Assembly: GCA_021818905.1 (NCBI GenBank)
Contig: JAKASS010000010.1
Coordinates: 1-28,590 of the forward strand
Length of the DNA stretch: 28,590 nt
DNA from: Nanobdellota archaeon
GTDB lineage: Archaea; Nanobdellota; Nanobdellia; Parvarchaeales; Parvarchaeaceae
Reading direction: 5' to 3'
Each line of letters begins with the position of its first letter. Position 1 is the first letter of the stretch. The notes under the pieces are model-generated. The model had not been told where the DNA came from. It ran no database searches and was given only the letters and a program-made list of their open reading frames with translations. This document shows, in pieces, positions 1 through 7,071 of the stretch. Made by a program: the position numbers and the translations under genes.

Positions 1-2
1 TG

Positions 3-56
3 CAGAACGAGCTCAAGCTGAAGGCGATGCTTTACAATAAGCTTCTCAAAACGTAA
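3..56 (+). pseudogene. 3' tail of a DDE transposase
   Basis: An open frame entering from the left edge ends at a TAA at 54-56. It reads QNELKLKAMLYNKLLKT. The end (YNKLLKT) matches the end of the transposase remnant at 4435-4818 (YNKLLEIR), and the DNA tacaataagcttctc is shared by both. Only 17 codons are visible, so whether the element is intact outside the window cannot be told. Confidence 0.55.
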
Positions 57-110
57 GCCGATACGAGAAAGATGAAAGACCGCTAGCCTCAGCTATCGTC
101 TTTTATGCTA

Positions 111-124
111 GTTATGCACAGGCG
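111..124 (+). repeat. Probable degenerate right end of the IS element
   Basis: The sequence gttatgcacaggcg lies about 55 bases after the transposase stop at 56. The cleaner copy aattatgcaacagcct lies about 62 bases after the transposase stop at 4818. Similar spacing and sequence suggest this is a diverged terminal inverted repeat. From 125 to 254 I see no gene. Confidence 0.35.
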
Positions 125-254
125 TACCTAGCCATTAACACTATGTATTTTGCTGAATATTTGTGTCTTTACTAGCTCGCCGATGTATCTTATTCTATCA
201 GCAATGATGTGCTTCCTATGGGTATATCATCTGTGTCGTCTAATTTATAATAGA

Positions 255-1010
255 TTACAATTTTGAGCACTCGATGGTTCCGTGATTATGTAAATCGTAG
301 ACGCCTCCGTTATGTTTAAATACCCTTTTTGAAGTAAAACCGTAATCTTTCAAGCTGTTTAGTAGTAAGTCTCTGCCATTAACAACTATACCTAAATAGG
401 ATGTAGTATACTCGATCCTGACTTTATAAAATTTCGCAAGAGAATTATCATTAATAATTTCAAACTCTTTTCCTTTCACGTCTAGATCTAAAAGGTATGG
501 GCTATCAATATGAAATTCTTCCAAAATTTGTGCTATGCTAACGCTCTTTACTTTTACCGTTTTATTTTTTCCTATATTGAACGCTGAGCTCCCTCCAGAA
601 CCCGCTTCATTTACTGGAAAATCTATAAGTTCATCTTTGCCAAGGGCGTAGTTTCTCATCACTATATTATCAGAAAATTGTGGGTTTAATTTGATATTTT
701 CTAATGCAAGTTTATAACTATTTGGGTCAGGCTCAAATGAGAATACCTTAGCGCCCTTCTCTGCATAATATAAAGCAGTATCTCCAATAAATCCACCAGC
801 TTGAATAACTATTTTATCTCTCAAATTTTCAGAATAGTGGATATCATAAAGAAAGGTTTCTGAAAAAATAGTAACGTCAAAACCTTGGAGTTTAAATTTT
901 ATGCCGTTTGGGGTAATAACCAAATTGTTAGCAGAATCAAAATTCCACGACCCTTCTTTCTCTGAGAATTCCACCCCGTGCCAAGCGGAAAGCATATAGA
1001 GCTGAATCAC
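255..1010 (-). CDS. FkbM-like SAM-dependent methyltransferase (N-terminus probably frameshifted)
   Basis: The 251 residues fit the FkbM methyltransferase family, which O-methylates sugars and other small substrates. IVIQAGGFIGDTALYYAEKG (about 67-86) is the SAM-binding glycine-rich motif I. VFSFEPDPNSYKLALENIKL (about 89-108) holds the acidic motif II residue. DLDVKGKEFEIIND (about 175-188) is the family's DV/IKG-E motif. The first usable start in this frame is a GTG at 1010. However, the same frame stays open upstream with protein-like sequence (LILNNGFELKYSKETKKD) and no start codon. The true N-terminus probably lies in another frame reaching about 1149, with one extra base in a homopolymer near 1077-1087. 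The substrate is unknown. The gene is isolated between a transposase remnant and the divergent aspS. Confidence 0.75.
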   Translation of the reverse strand: MIQLYMLSAWHGVEFSEKEGSWNFDSANNLVITPNGIKFKLQGFDVTIFSETFLYDIHYSENLRDKIVIQAGGFIGDTALYYAEKGAKVFSFEPDPNSYKLALENIKLNPQFSDNIVMRNYALGKDELIDFPVNEAGSGGSSAFNIGKNKTVKVKSVSIAQILEEFHIDSPYLLDLDVKGKEFEIINDNSLAKFYKVRIEYTTSYLGIVVNGRDLLLNSLKDYGFTSKRVFKHNGGVYDLHNHGTIECSKL

Positions 1011-1149
1011 GTCTTTTTTGGTTTCCTTAGAATATTTTAATTCAAAACCATTATTGAGAATTAAAGCCCCTTTATCTTTTAAAAAAAGAAATCAAATTCC
1101 TAATCTTGTGTTTCCCCCGTAAAATATCGGATACCAGTCTTATTTTCAA
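1011..1149 (-). pseudogene. Out-of-frame N-terminal segment of the FkbM-like gene
   Basis: On the minus strand a frame beginning with a possible TTG at 1149 reads LKIRLVSDILRGKHKIRN, then LISFFKR and a stop. Removing one base from the T7/A4 run gives LISFFKDKGALILNNGFEL, which runs straight into the methyltransferase frame. This suggests a single-base insertion, or a sequencing error, in an originally longer gene. The TATA box at 1191-1198 is placed for this longer form. The TTG start is a guess. Confidence 0.45.
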
Positions 1150-1165
1150 ATTTTGTCCCGCCCCG

Positions 1166-1194
1166 TTGTATACTTTTGCTTCTTGTATACTTTT
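1166..1194. repeat. 12-bp direct repeat, candidate operator
   Basis: The sequence ttgtatactttt occurs at 1166-1177 and again at 1183-1194, a period of 17 bases. Each copy contains the palindrome gtatac. One copy abuts the minus-strand TATA box of the FkbM-like gene and the other falls near its expected transcription start. That position would suit a repressor. The regulator is unknown. Confidence 0.4.
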
Positions 1195-1198
1195 ATAG
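1191..1198 (-). promoter_or_regulatory. TATA box for the FkbM-like gene
   Basis: On the minus strand ctataaaa is followed by agtatacaa. A transcript would start about 25 bases downstream, near 1168. That would give a leader of more than 150 bases before the GTG at 1010 but a short leader if the protein starts near 1149. Confidence 0.4.
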
Positions 1199-1297
1199 CT
1201 TTCCCTTTTTTTCAACATCTTTTTTGATACCACAACGTTGATTTATTTATATTTTTTGCCTTCCTTTCGTTTATCGTTTCTTTTTAGGACCAAGCGG

Positions 1298-1307
1298 ATA
1301 TAAATAA
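1298..1307 (+). promoter_or_regulatory. TATA box for aspS
   Basis: atataaataa is centred about 27 bases before the ATG at 1330. This is the archaeal spacing for a leaderless mRNA, and no Shine-Dalgarno sequence is visible. Confidence 0.6.
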
Positions 1308-1329
1308 TAAACTGCAACAGTATCTGTAT

Positions 1330-2607
1330 ATGATAACCCAAAAAGAAAATAAAATAACCCTGCACGGTTGGGTTGAGAACGTCAGGAACCTTGGCAGCCT
1401 TATATTCCTTAATGTGCGCGACATAAACGGAACTTATCAAGTAACTTTATCTAAAGAGCGGGATAAAGAACTTTTCGATTTAGCGAGAGAAATTAGAAAT
1501 GAATCTGTCATAGAAGTATACGGAGAAAGAAAAGAAAACCCTAAAGCTGTTAACGGATACGAAATAGTCCCGGAAGTTTTGAACATGCTTGCAGAGGCCG
1601 AACAACCCGTACCTCTGAACCTCAACAAAAACGTTGAATCGTCTCTGGACAAAGACTTAAACTACCGTTTTTTGAGCCTTAGAAAAGAAAAGAACGCGGC
1701 GATATTCAAGATACAAAGCACAGTCAGCAACAGCATTGTTAGATTCCTTGAGAATTCCGGTTTCTATCAAATACATTCTTCAAAAATCGTTTCACAAGCG
1801 ACGGAGGGCGGAGCGAATGTTTTCCCGGTCGTATATTTTGACAGGACCGCTTACCTTGCGCAGTCGCCACAATTCTATAAGCAGATGATGATGGCGGGCG
1901 GATTCGAAAAAGTTTTTGAAATCGGCCCGGTGTTTAGAGCCGAACCGCACCACGACTCGAGACATCTTTGTGAGTATACGAGCATAGATATAGAGATGAG
2001 TTTCATAAAATCGTACGAAGACGTGATGGAAACGATGGAAAACATGATGACGGCGATATTCGGGGACGCAGAAAAAACTAATCAGAGGGATCTTAAAACA
2101 TTCGGTGTAAAGTTAGAAACCCCAAAAATCCCTTTTCCAAGGATCACGATGAAGGAAGCCGCCGAGATACTCAAAGGCTATGGAAAGACCGTAATCGATG
2201 ATGTAGATCCTGAAGGAGAACGTGTGCTTGGCAAATACGTCAAAGAAAAATACGGGAGCGATTTCTTTTTCTTGACGGAATTCCCTTGGAGTGTCGCGCA
2301 GTTCTATCACATGAGAAAGCCCGGGGACAAAGAAGTCACGTTCCGAGCTGATCTGATATACAAGGGACTAGAGATAACCACGTTAGCCCAAAGAGAACAC
2401 AGATACAAAGTCCTTATGGAACAAACCAAGGAAAAAGGTCTGGATCCAGAACGGTTTGGTTTCTATCTTGATTTCTTTAGATATGGCGTCCCACCGCACG
2501 GCGGTTCCGGCACCGGCTTGGAGAGAATAGTAAAGCAGATGCTTAATCTCGAAAATGTCGCAGAAGCGACTCTTTTACCTAGAACACCTGATAGAGTTAC
2601 GCCTTAA
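1330..2607 (+). CDS. aspS: Aspartyl-tRNA synthetase, archaeal type
   Basis: The 425-residue class IIb aminoacyl-tRNA synthetase charges tRNA-Asp with aspartate in the cytosol. Residues about 8-95 form the OB-fold anticodon-binding domain ([12 protein letters not shown]), followed by the catalytic core. Motif 2 is [19 protein letters not shown] (202-220). Motif 3 is [10 protein letters not shown] (391-400), followed by the archaeal ending [11 protein letters not shown]. Length and compact form match archaeal and eukaryotic AspRS; the bacterial GAD insertion is absent. The ATG at 1330 fits the TATA spacing. The two positions reported in archaeal AspRS to discriminate tRNA-Asp from tRNA-Asn (Trp26 and Lys85 of the Thermococcus enzyme) align by eye with Glu16 and Val74, so strict specificity for tRNA-Asp is uncertain. 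The gene is convergent with the next gene with no gap. Confidence 0.95.
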   Translation: MITQKENKITLHGWVENVRNLGSLIFLNVRDINGTYQVTLSKERDKELFDLAREIRNESVIEVYGERKENPKAVNGYEIVPEVLNMLAEAEQPVPLNLNKNVESSLDKDLNYRFLSLRKEKNAAIFKIQSTVSNSIVRFLENSGFYQIHSSKIVSQATEGGANVFPVVYFDRTAYLAQSPQFYKQMMMAGGFEKVFEIGPVFRAEPHHDSRHLCEYTSIDIEMSFIKSYEDVMETMENMMTAIFGDAEKTNQRDLKTFGVKLETPKIPFPRITMKEAAEILKGYGKTVIDDVDPEGERVLGKYVKEKYGSDFFFLTEFPWSVAQFYHMRKPGDKEVTFRADLIYKGLEITTLAQREHRYKVLMEQTKEKGLDPERFGFYLDFFRYGVPPHGGSGTGLERIVKQMLNLENVAEATLLPRTPDRVTP

Positions 2608-2838
2608 TCAGCGCATCGATGGCGCATTAAAAGGGTACATCGGCCTTGGCGGAGACATTGGATAAGGTCCCTGCGAACTTGGTATACCATGGTACTTATG
2701 GATGGTTACCGCCTTGATTGGGAAGCCTGCCGCTTCGAGATAAGCCGCGCTGTAATATCCGTCCATCTTGCCGTAATTCATTCCTTCCGGCAGAGTCTGC
2801 GAATAATCCTCCAGTATTTTATTTAAAGAGTTTGTCAT
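2608..2838 (-). CDS. Small protein of unknown function, proline-rich tail
   Basis: I do not recognise this 76-residue protein. The ATG at 2838 starts MTNSLNKILEDYSQTLPEGM and lies 5 bases after the stop of the upstream gene, so the two look like an operon. The middle (GYYSAAYLEAAGFPIKAVTI) is mixed alpha/beta in character. The last 25 residues are rich in Pro, Ser, Tyr and Met (YPMSPPRPMYPFNAPSMR). The reading frame stays open upstream to about 2913 (KKAGLYRLCLIN), so it could also be the frameshifted C-terminal half of the gene at 2844-3221. Confidence 0.55.
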   Translation of the reverse strand: MTNSLNKILEDYSQTLPEGMNYGKMDGYYSAAYLEAAGFPIKAVTIHKYHGIPSSQGPYPMSPPRPMYPFNAPSMR

Positions 2839-2843
2839 ATTGA

Positions 2844-3221
2844 TCAAGCATAGCCTGTAAAGTCCTGCCTTTTTGAAAAGGTCCTGTTGGCTACAGTGTA
2901 AAGAAGCGCGCATTTTCTTTCTGCATCTGGCTCGAAGTCTATACCTTTTTCATGGATCCTATAAAGAGATCTGCTGTCCAAATCCACGACATAAAGACTC
3001 TGACCTAATTGCTTTGCCAACTCAGAAGCGTATTCTGGTGACATCTCTCTAGGGGATTTCTGCACCCCCGTGGCCTTTAATTTATCCACAGTCGTCAGGT
3101 ATCCTACTTCCCCCTCGATCTGCGAACTTGACTTTATGTTTTTTATCAATTGATCCAGTGCGGATTTAGGTCGTTCGCCATTCCCCCCACTCAATCCCGT
3201 ACTTTGTATTTGTGCTGCCAT
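2844..3221 (-). CDS. Protein of unknown function, 125 residues
   Basis: I do not recognise the family. The N-terminus is low complexity (MAAQIQSTGLSGGNGERPKS), followed by helical segments and SLYVVDLDSRSLYRIHEKGIDFE (about 73-95), which reads like a small beta-hairpin domain. A good TATA box (3247-3256) lies about 30 bases before the ATG at 3221, giving a leaderless transcript. The last residues (FSKRQDFTGYA) lie over a run-rich stretch, ccttttcaaaaagg. A one-base change there would continue the protein into the downstream gene, so a single ancestral gene of about 195 residues is possible. Confidence 0.6.
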   Translation of the reverse strand: MAAQIQSTGLSGGNGERPKSALDQLIKNIKSSSQIEGEVGYLTTVDKLKATGVQKSPREMSPEYASELAKQLGQSLYVVDLDSRSLYRIHEKGIDFEPDAERKCALLYTVANRTFSKRQDFTGYA

Positions 3222-3246
3222 AATTAAAGAATATAGAAAGAATCTA

Positions 3247-3256
3247 ATATTTATAC
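3247..3256 (-). promoter_or_regulatory. TATA box for the 2608-3221 gene pair
   Basis: Minus-strand ggtataaatatta is centred about 30 bases before the ATG at 3221. No Shine-Dalgarno sequence is seen. Confidence 0.55.
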
Positions 3257-3357
3257 CTTTCTTATTAGAATTTTTACAATTTTAAGCGCGAAACGACCCG
3301 ATGAAAAAATAAAAGTAAATTAAAATTTACGACGGGATCACGCTAAAATCAGCGAGC

Positions 3358-4035
3358 TTAAGCCTTAGCCTTCTTTAAATCGTCTATAAGGTCCCTGAGT
3401 TCTTTTATGCTGTCGCTTATTGTAGGAATAAGTCTGTCTATTACTTTTTCGAAGGCTTGAAGTTCGACGTTCACATCAGATAACGTCTTGTTGTATTCTT
3501 CTGTCTTGCCCAGCATAACGTTTTGTAGCCCATCGATTCGCTGGCCTAACTTGTTCATCTGGTCTTTCAACATGTCAAGGCTTCCGGATGTATTTTTAAG
3601 ACTATTTTTGACCGAATTTAGGTCCGCAGAAGAGGCCTCCCATTTTTCTTCTATTATCTGCTCCAAGACTTGCTGTATCGTATCCAATGCCTGGTCGCTA
3701 AGTCCGGATTGCTTCGAAGCGTCCTGCCTGTTTAATTGCACTGGTTGCATCTGCTGCATGCTTAATTGCGCTGGCGCCGGAGAATCCTCTCTTTGGGGAA
3801 TGCTGAAATTAGTCATAGCCGGCTGCGACCTTGATTGAGGCTGGGCTGCAGGCTGTGCTTGTTGATTGTTGCCGGCACTCGCGTTTAATAATGCGTTCTT
3901 TATCGCGGTGCTGTCGTATCCCTGTTGTCTGAGGTTATCGATTATGTCCTGTTCGCTCATCCCGCTCTTGACCATCGAAGAAACGTCGGGAACGTCACTC
4001 GCATCTTTTTTCTTGAACGCATCTAAAAGACTCAT
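3358..4035 (-). CDS. Coiled-coil protein with N-terminal UBA-like helical domain
   Basis: The 225-residue soluble protein has three parts. Residues about 15-52 (VPDVSSMVKSGMSEQDIID, then LRQQGYDSTAIKNALLNA) look like a small three-helix UBA-like fold. Residues about 53-105 are a Gln/Pro/Ala/Met-rich linker. Residues about 110-222 are a long amphipathic coiled coil ending in a lysine-rich tail. No signal peptide or membrane helix is present. It starts 3 bases after the stop of the coiled-coil gene 4039-4407, so the two are surely co-expressed and may form a heteromeric rod. Pairs of such coiled-coil proteins recall archaellum accessory FlaC/D/E proteins, but I cannot show homology. The function is unknown. 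Confidence 0.7.
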   Translation of the reverse strand: MSLLDAFKKKDASDVPDVSSMVKSGMSEQDIIDNLRQQGYDSTAIKNALLNASAGNNQQAQPAAQPQSRSQPAMTNFSIPQREDSPAPAQLSMQQMQPVQLNRQDASKQSGLSDQALDTIQQVLEQIIEEKWEASSADLNSVKNSLKNTSGSLDMLKDQMNKLGQRIDGLQNVMLGKTEEYNKTLSDVNVELQAFEKVIDRLIPTISDSIKELRDLIDDLKKAKA

Positions 4036-4038
4036 ATT

Positions 4039-4407
4039 TTAACTCCATTTCTTGCTAGCTATATATTCATCTACGATTTTAATAACATCTTCTTTGCTTA
4101 AAAACCTTGAGGGGTCGATGAATTCCATATATTTTTCTATAACCTTTATGTCTTGCAGCTTAGCGAATTTCTCCAGCTGTTTTTCCATCCGCTCTATCGC
4201 GTCTTCTAATTCCAATATTTTTGTCTTGTTCGTCGAAGCGGTTGACATTATGCCCTGGATGGCTTCTTTTATCTCTTTGTACTTATCGATATTGTTCTGA
4301 TCGACCATCCTAATAGTGTCTTTCAATTGCGAAAGCCGCTGGTCAAATATTTTTAGTGATTCTCTCAACTCGACTATGTTCTTAACGGTATCGCTGTTAG
4401 GCTCCAT
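4039..4407 (-). CDS. Coiled-coil protein, partner of the downstream gene
   Basis: The 122-residue protein is almost entirely coiled coil from about 5 to 85 (heptad-like LRESLKIFDQRLSQLKDTIR). It ends in a short folded segment, YMEFIDPSRFLSKEDVIKIV. The ATG at 4407 follows a possible ribosome site, ggag, about 11 bases away. The stop is 3 bases before the next start at 4035, forming a two-gene operon. The C-terminal motif resembles a small docking domain, but I recognise no family. The 5' side abuts the transposase remnant beginning near 4435, so the promoter may have been altered by the insertion. Confidence 0.65.
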   Translation of the reverse strand: MEPNSDTVKNIVELRESLKIFDQRLSQLKDTIRMVDQNNIDKYKEIKEAIQGIMSTASTNKTKILELEDAIERMEKQLEKFAKLQDIKVIEKYMEFIDPSRFLSKEDVIKIVDEYIASKKWS

Positions 4408-4434
4408 TTAATAATTATTCTCCTTTATCCTTTT

Positions 4435-4818
4435 ATGCCTTTGCTTCTTATCAAGGCCGCTCGAATACATTTTGCATTTAAGCTGATTTTTTGGGGATGT
4501 CTAATTTTGCAGCGCCGTTCACTAAGGAATTATATAGCTATGACCGAAACCGTGTTGCTCCCCCATTCTCATCTGGAAAAGAAGCATCCTCCAGTCACCG
4601 ATGGCGCCGTACTATTCAACGAACGTGAAGTGATGCGTTACTACCAGCAGAGATGGAAGGATAAGGTAGGATACGGGAGAAGGACTTCCGTGGAGAGGTC
4701 CTATTCTACCTTCAAGGCATTGTTCGGAGGATATGCCTCTTCTAGAAAATGGAAGAGCCTAAGAAAGGAGATGCTTATCAAGTGCCCGACGTACAATAAG
4801 CTTCTCGAGATAAGGTAA
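4435..4818 (+). pseudogene. C-terminal remnant of an IS4/IS5-superfamily DDE transposase
   Basis: The recognisable part is about 4570-4818: EKKHPPVTDGAVLFNE, then YYQQRWKDKVGYGRRTSVER, YSTFKALFGGY and a C-terminal YNKLLEIR. The RWK..VGYGRR..VE..FS..K..FG pattern is that of archaeal IS5-like transposases, with the catalytic Glu in the VER segment. The first two Asp residues of the DDE triad are missing. The first 35-40 codons do not look like transposase and are probably unrelated DNA read in frame. The IS right end follows at 4881-4896. This is the 3' portion of a dead element, of the same family as the fragments at 3-56 and 8460-8630. Confidence 0.75.
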
Positions 4819-4880
4819 AGGACCGGATCGGCCACGGCAAAAAGCATAGGGCGATGGCATGATCTGTAAACGGATCGGGT

Positions 4881-4896
4881 AATTATGCAACAGCCT
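4881..4896 (+). repeat. Right terminal inverted repeat of the IS family
   Basis: aattatgcaacagcct lies 62 bases after the transposase stop. The identical 16 bases occur at 8615-8630 beside the 5' end of a transposase pointing the other way. Relative to the element they are therefore opposite ends, that is, perfect terminal inverted repeats. Confidence 0.7.
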
Positions 4897-4970
4897 CCTG
4901 CACTCGAGATATTTAGAGTGTTTAGCAGGCCTCTGTATAAACAATCAATAGACACATAAACAGACAAACG

Positions 4971-4979
4971 TTTATAACG
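4971..4979 (+). promoter_or_regulatory. TATA box for the IMP cyclohydrolase gene
   Basis: tttataacg is centred about 26 bases before the ATG at 5001. A second similar sequence (tttataat, 4988-4995) is too close to the start to serve a transcript covering it. Confidence 0.5.
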
Positions 4980-5000
4980 AACAGACATTTATAATCGATT

Positions 5001-5615
5001 ATGTTAAAAGAACAGCCCGCTAAAAAGACCGCCCTGATTTCCGTTTCAGATAAAAAAGGGCTTGCTAGATTTGCAAAAGGACTCAAGAAGCTAGGTTTTT
5101 CATTTGTCGCTTCTGGGAGAAACGCAGACTACTTAGAAAAACATGGTGTCCCTGCAACAAAAACATCCAAACTTACCGGCTGGCCGCCGATAATGAACCC
5201 GCAGGGAGTAAAGACGATACATCCAATGATATTCGGCGGCATACTCGCAGACGTAAACAACCCAGACCACATAAAGGACATTAAAAAATACGGCATCAGG
5301 CCTTTTCAGATAGTTATATGTAATTTCTACCCATTCGAAAAGACAATCGCAAGAAAGAAGTTCTCACATGAAAACGCAATAAAAAACATAGACATAGGCG
5401 GACCGGCGATGGTGAGATGCGCAGCAAAAAACTACAAAAATGTGACTGTTATTGTTGACCCGAATGACTATAAATCGATTCTAAAAGAACTGCGCTCTAA
5501 CGGCACAACCAGTCTAAAAACTAGAGAAACGATGGCACTCAAGGCATTCAATTATACAAAAAAACATGATGGGGCAATAATAGATTACCTATCTAAAAAA
5601 TTTAATGGGAAATAA
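5001..5615 (+). CDS. purH: IMP cyclohydrolase (stand-alone PurH N-terminal, MGS-like domain)
   Basis: The 204 residues match the cyclohydrolase half of bacterial PurH, which closes FAICAR to IMP in the last step of purine synthesis. Visible signatures are ALISVSDKKGL (11-21), VKTIHPMIFGGIL (70-82), CNFYPFEKTIA (108-118), IDIGGPAMVRCAAKN (130-144). The residues tied to catalysis in PurH (Lys71, Tyr110, Asp131 and Lys143) are all present. The AICAR formyltransferase half (about 300 residues) is absent and the gene ends cleanly, so formylation must be done by another protein such as an archaeal PurP. The usual STGGT loop is ASGRN here, a notable change. The gene overlaps the next by 11 bases. 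Confidence 0.85.
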   Translation: MLKEQPAKKTALISVSDKKGLARFAKGLKKLGFSFVASGRNADYLEKHGVPATKTSKLTGWPPIMNPQGVKTIHPMIFGGILADVNNPDHIKDIKKYGIRPFQIVICNFYPFEKTIARKKFSHENAIKNIDIGGPAMVRCAAKNYKNVTVIVDPNDYKSILKELRSNGTTSLKTRETMALKAFNYTKKHDGAIIDYLSKKFNGK

Positions 5616-6624
5616 TGTTTTAGGGTGCAAAAGATGCGTAAACACGACTAAAAATCCCAATGTAAGAATAAATCATGAAGGATATTGTAATGTCTGCGAA
5701 GTCTTCATGAACAATTTCAATAAATCGGTTCTTGAAACGGAACTCTCTTTTTTAAGATCGCGGCGCGGAAAGGGGAAAACTAAATACGACGCTTTTTTAG
5801 GATTATCTGGCGGAAAAGACAGCACTGCTACGCTATATACCGTAAAGCAGATGGGATTTAGACCGTTGGCCTTTACTTTTGACCTTGGATATTATCCAAA
5901 ACACATATTTCAAAGAGCTAAACATATTTCCAGCTTGATGGACACAGACCATCAAATAATAGATATAAGACGATATATCAGGGCAAGCGACGTCTCTTGC
6001 TACCAAAAGACGGCCGCCTTATACGATGAAACCGAATCAGATGAACTTAAGGAGAGGTTCATAAATATATACAAAGACGGTAAAAAACATTATTCAATAA
6101 AATGCAGACATTTTGTTCCTGTTGTAAGGACTTGCCAACTTTGCCGTAGGCCTGTAATCCGTGCTTATTATTCCGAAGCTATAAAACGGGGAATAAATCT
6201 TATTATTTTAGGCATGAATGGGTGGGCAAATCTAAGCGGAACGCACGGCTTATCCAAAAAAGTTAAAATATCCGCAATAAAGATATTAAAGCCGTATAAA
6301 AACAGCATGCCTGTTTATGTAGTGCATCTGCCATTCCTACTGCAAAGATCTATAAAGGAGACGCAGAAGATTCTGGATAAAGCCGGCTGGAAAGAGCCTA
6401 AAGGAGAAAATTTGATAGAGACTAATGCAAACTCATGTCTTTTCGCAAGAGCAGCTGAAAGCAAGGCAAAACGGATGCTCGGATTCCATCCAGATACACC
6501 GAGATTGGCCAGAGAAGTTACTGTCGGATTTATAACTAAAGTCCAAGCCAAAATCGCATTAGAAAAAATACATCGACCGGTGTGCTCCGTTAGACACGTC
6601 CTAGAAAGGGCCAATATAATATAA
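5605..6624 (+). CDS. PP-loop ATP pyrophosphatase with N-terminal zinc ribbon
   Basis: The 339-residue protein begins with a zinc ribbon (C8-x2-C11 and C28-x2-C31), followed by the PP-loop SGGKDS at 68-73. PP-loop enzymes adenylate a substrate before adding nitrogen or sulfur. The N-terminal GCKRCVNTTKNPNVRINHEG resembles the WbpG-like sugar amidotransferase family. The zinc-ribbon plus PP-loop plan and a later CQLC motif are also reminiscent of TtcA/TtuA tRNA thiolases. FDLGYYPKHIFQRAKHISSL fits the second strand and helix of the fold. The substrate cannot be assigned. The ATG at 5605 lies inside the end of the IMP cyclohydrolase gene, which implies translational coupling and perhaps a nucleotide-related role, though coupling alone does not prove it. 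Confidence 0.75.
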   Translation: MGNNVLGCKRCVNTTKNPNVRINHEGYCNVCEVFMNNFNKSVLETELSFLRSRRGKGKTKYDAFLGLSGGKDSTATLYTVKQMGFRPLAFTFDLGYYPKHIFQRAKHISSLMDTDHQIIDIRRYIRASDVSCYQKTAALYDETESDELKERFINIYKDGKKHYSIKCRHFVPVVRTCQLCRRPVIRAYYSEAIKRGINLIILGMNGWANLSGTHGLSKKVKISAIKILKPYKNSMPVYVVHLPFLLQRSIKETQKILDKAGWKEPKGENLIETNANSCLFARAAESKAKRMLGFHPDTPRLAREVTVGFITKVQAKIALEKIHRPVCSVRHVLERANII

Positions 6625-6653
6625 AGATAAAGTTACTGGATTATAAACGACGC

Positions 6654-6887
6654 TTATTGAACTAAGACTTTACGCAGCAAAGCGGTTATATCCATAGGCA
6701 CTCCTGCTACTTTTACGCCGGCTAGAGTGAGTGCGTTTATTTTACTTTCTGCGGTGCCTCTTCCACGAGATATGATTGCGCCGGCGTGTCCCATCCTTTT
6801 ACCCGGCGGTGCAGATGTGCCAGCTATGTATGCTACTACTGGCTTGGAAAAATTATTTTTTATATATGCCGCCGCCTCTTCTTCGGA
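6654..6887 (-). pseudogene. sucD: 3' fragment of succinyl-CoA synthetase alpha subunit (sucD)
   Basis: Minus-strand translation gives [40 protein letters not shown] and then GKVAG-like sequence ending ALLRKVLVQ and TAA at 6654. This is the C-terminal quarter of SucD, including the conserved [10 protein letters not shown] segment. The CoA-binding N-domain and the usual upstream GEIGG motif are missing. In frame with it and upstream lies a LamG-type tail from an unrelated protein, so this is a truncated gene fused by recombination. The adjacent beta subunit gene (sucC) is not in the window. It is presumed non-functional. Confidence 0.8.
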
Positions 6888-7010
6888 ACAAAGCTGAGAT
6901 ATCTGGGAAACTGAGAGTACACTGTGGTATAATTGAACGTTAGCAATCTTCCCACTGAAGTATCTTACCCAGTTTCCGGTTCGCCCCCGATAGTTATTAC
7001 ATTTGGCTTA
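6888..7010 (-). pseudogene. C-terminal remnant of a LamG/concanavalin-like domain
   Basis: The minus strand reads [20 protein letters not shown] and [11 protein letters not shown]. This is the classic end of a LamG-like domain (W-x-F-G-x-I-x-N-V-Q-x-Y, then LS-x-x-Q-I). Just upstream, a different frame gives [12 protein letters not shown], the strand that should precede it, so a frameshift lies within the gggggcgaaccgg stretch near 6975-6990. The frame then runs without a stop into the sucD fragment. Such domains occur in large archaeal surface proteins. Confidence 0.6.
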
Positions 7011-7071
7011 TAGACTGGACACTATCAGATTTGCGCCAAAAACGTCCTTTCTAATAAACGGCTTAAAAGCA

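Noticed and set aside
3315-3330. gtaaatt/aatttac near-palindrome
   Set aside because: An AT-rich 7-bp pair between two minus-strand genes, common by chance in AT-rich DNA. No T-run or conserved context.
4701-4988. 95-codon minus-strand frame opposite the transposase remnant
   Set aside because: It is antisense to the clear transposase frame and has Cys/Arg-rich shadow composition.
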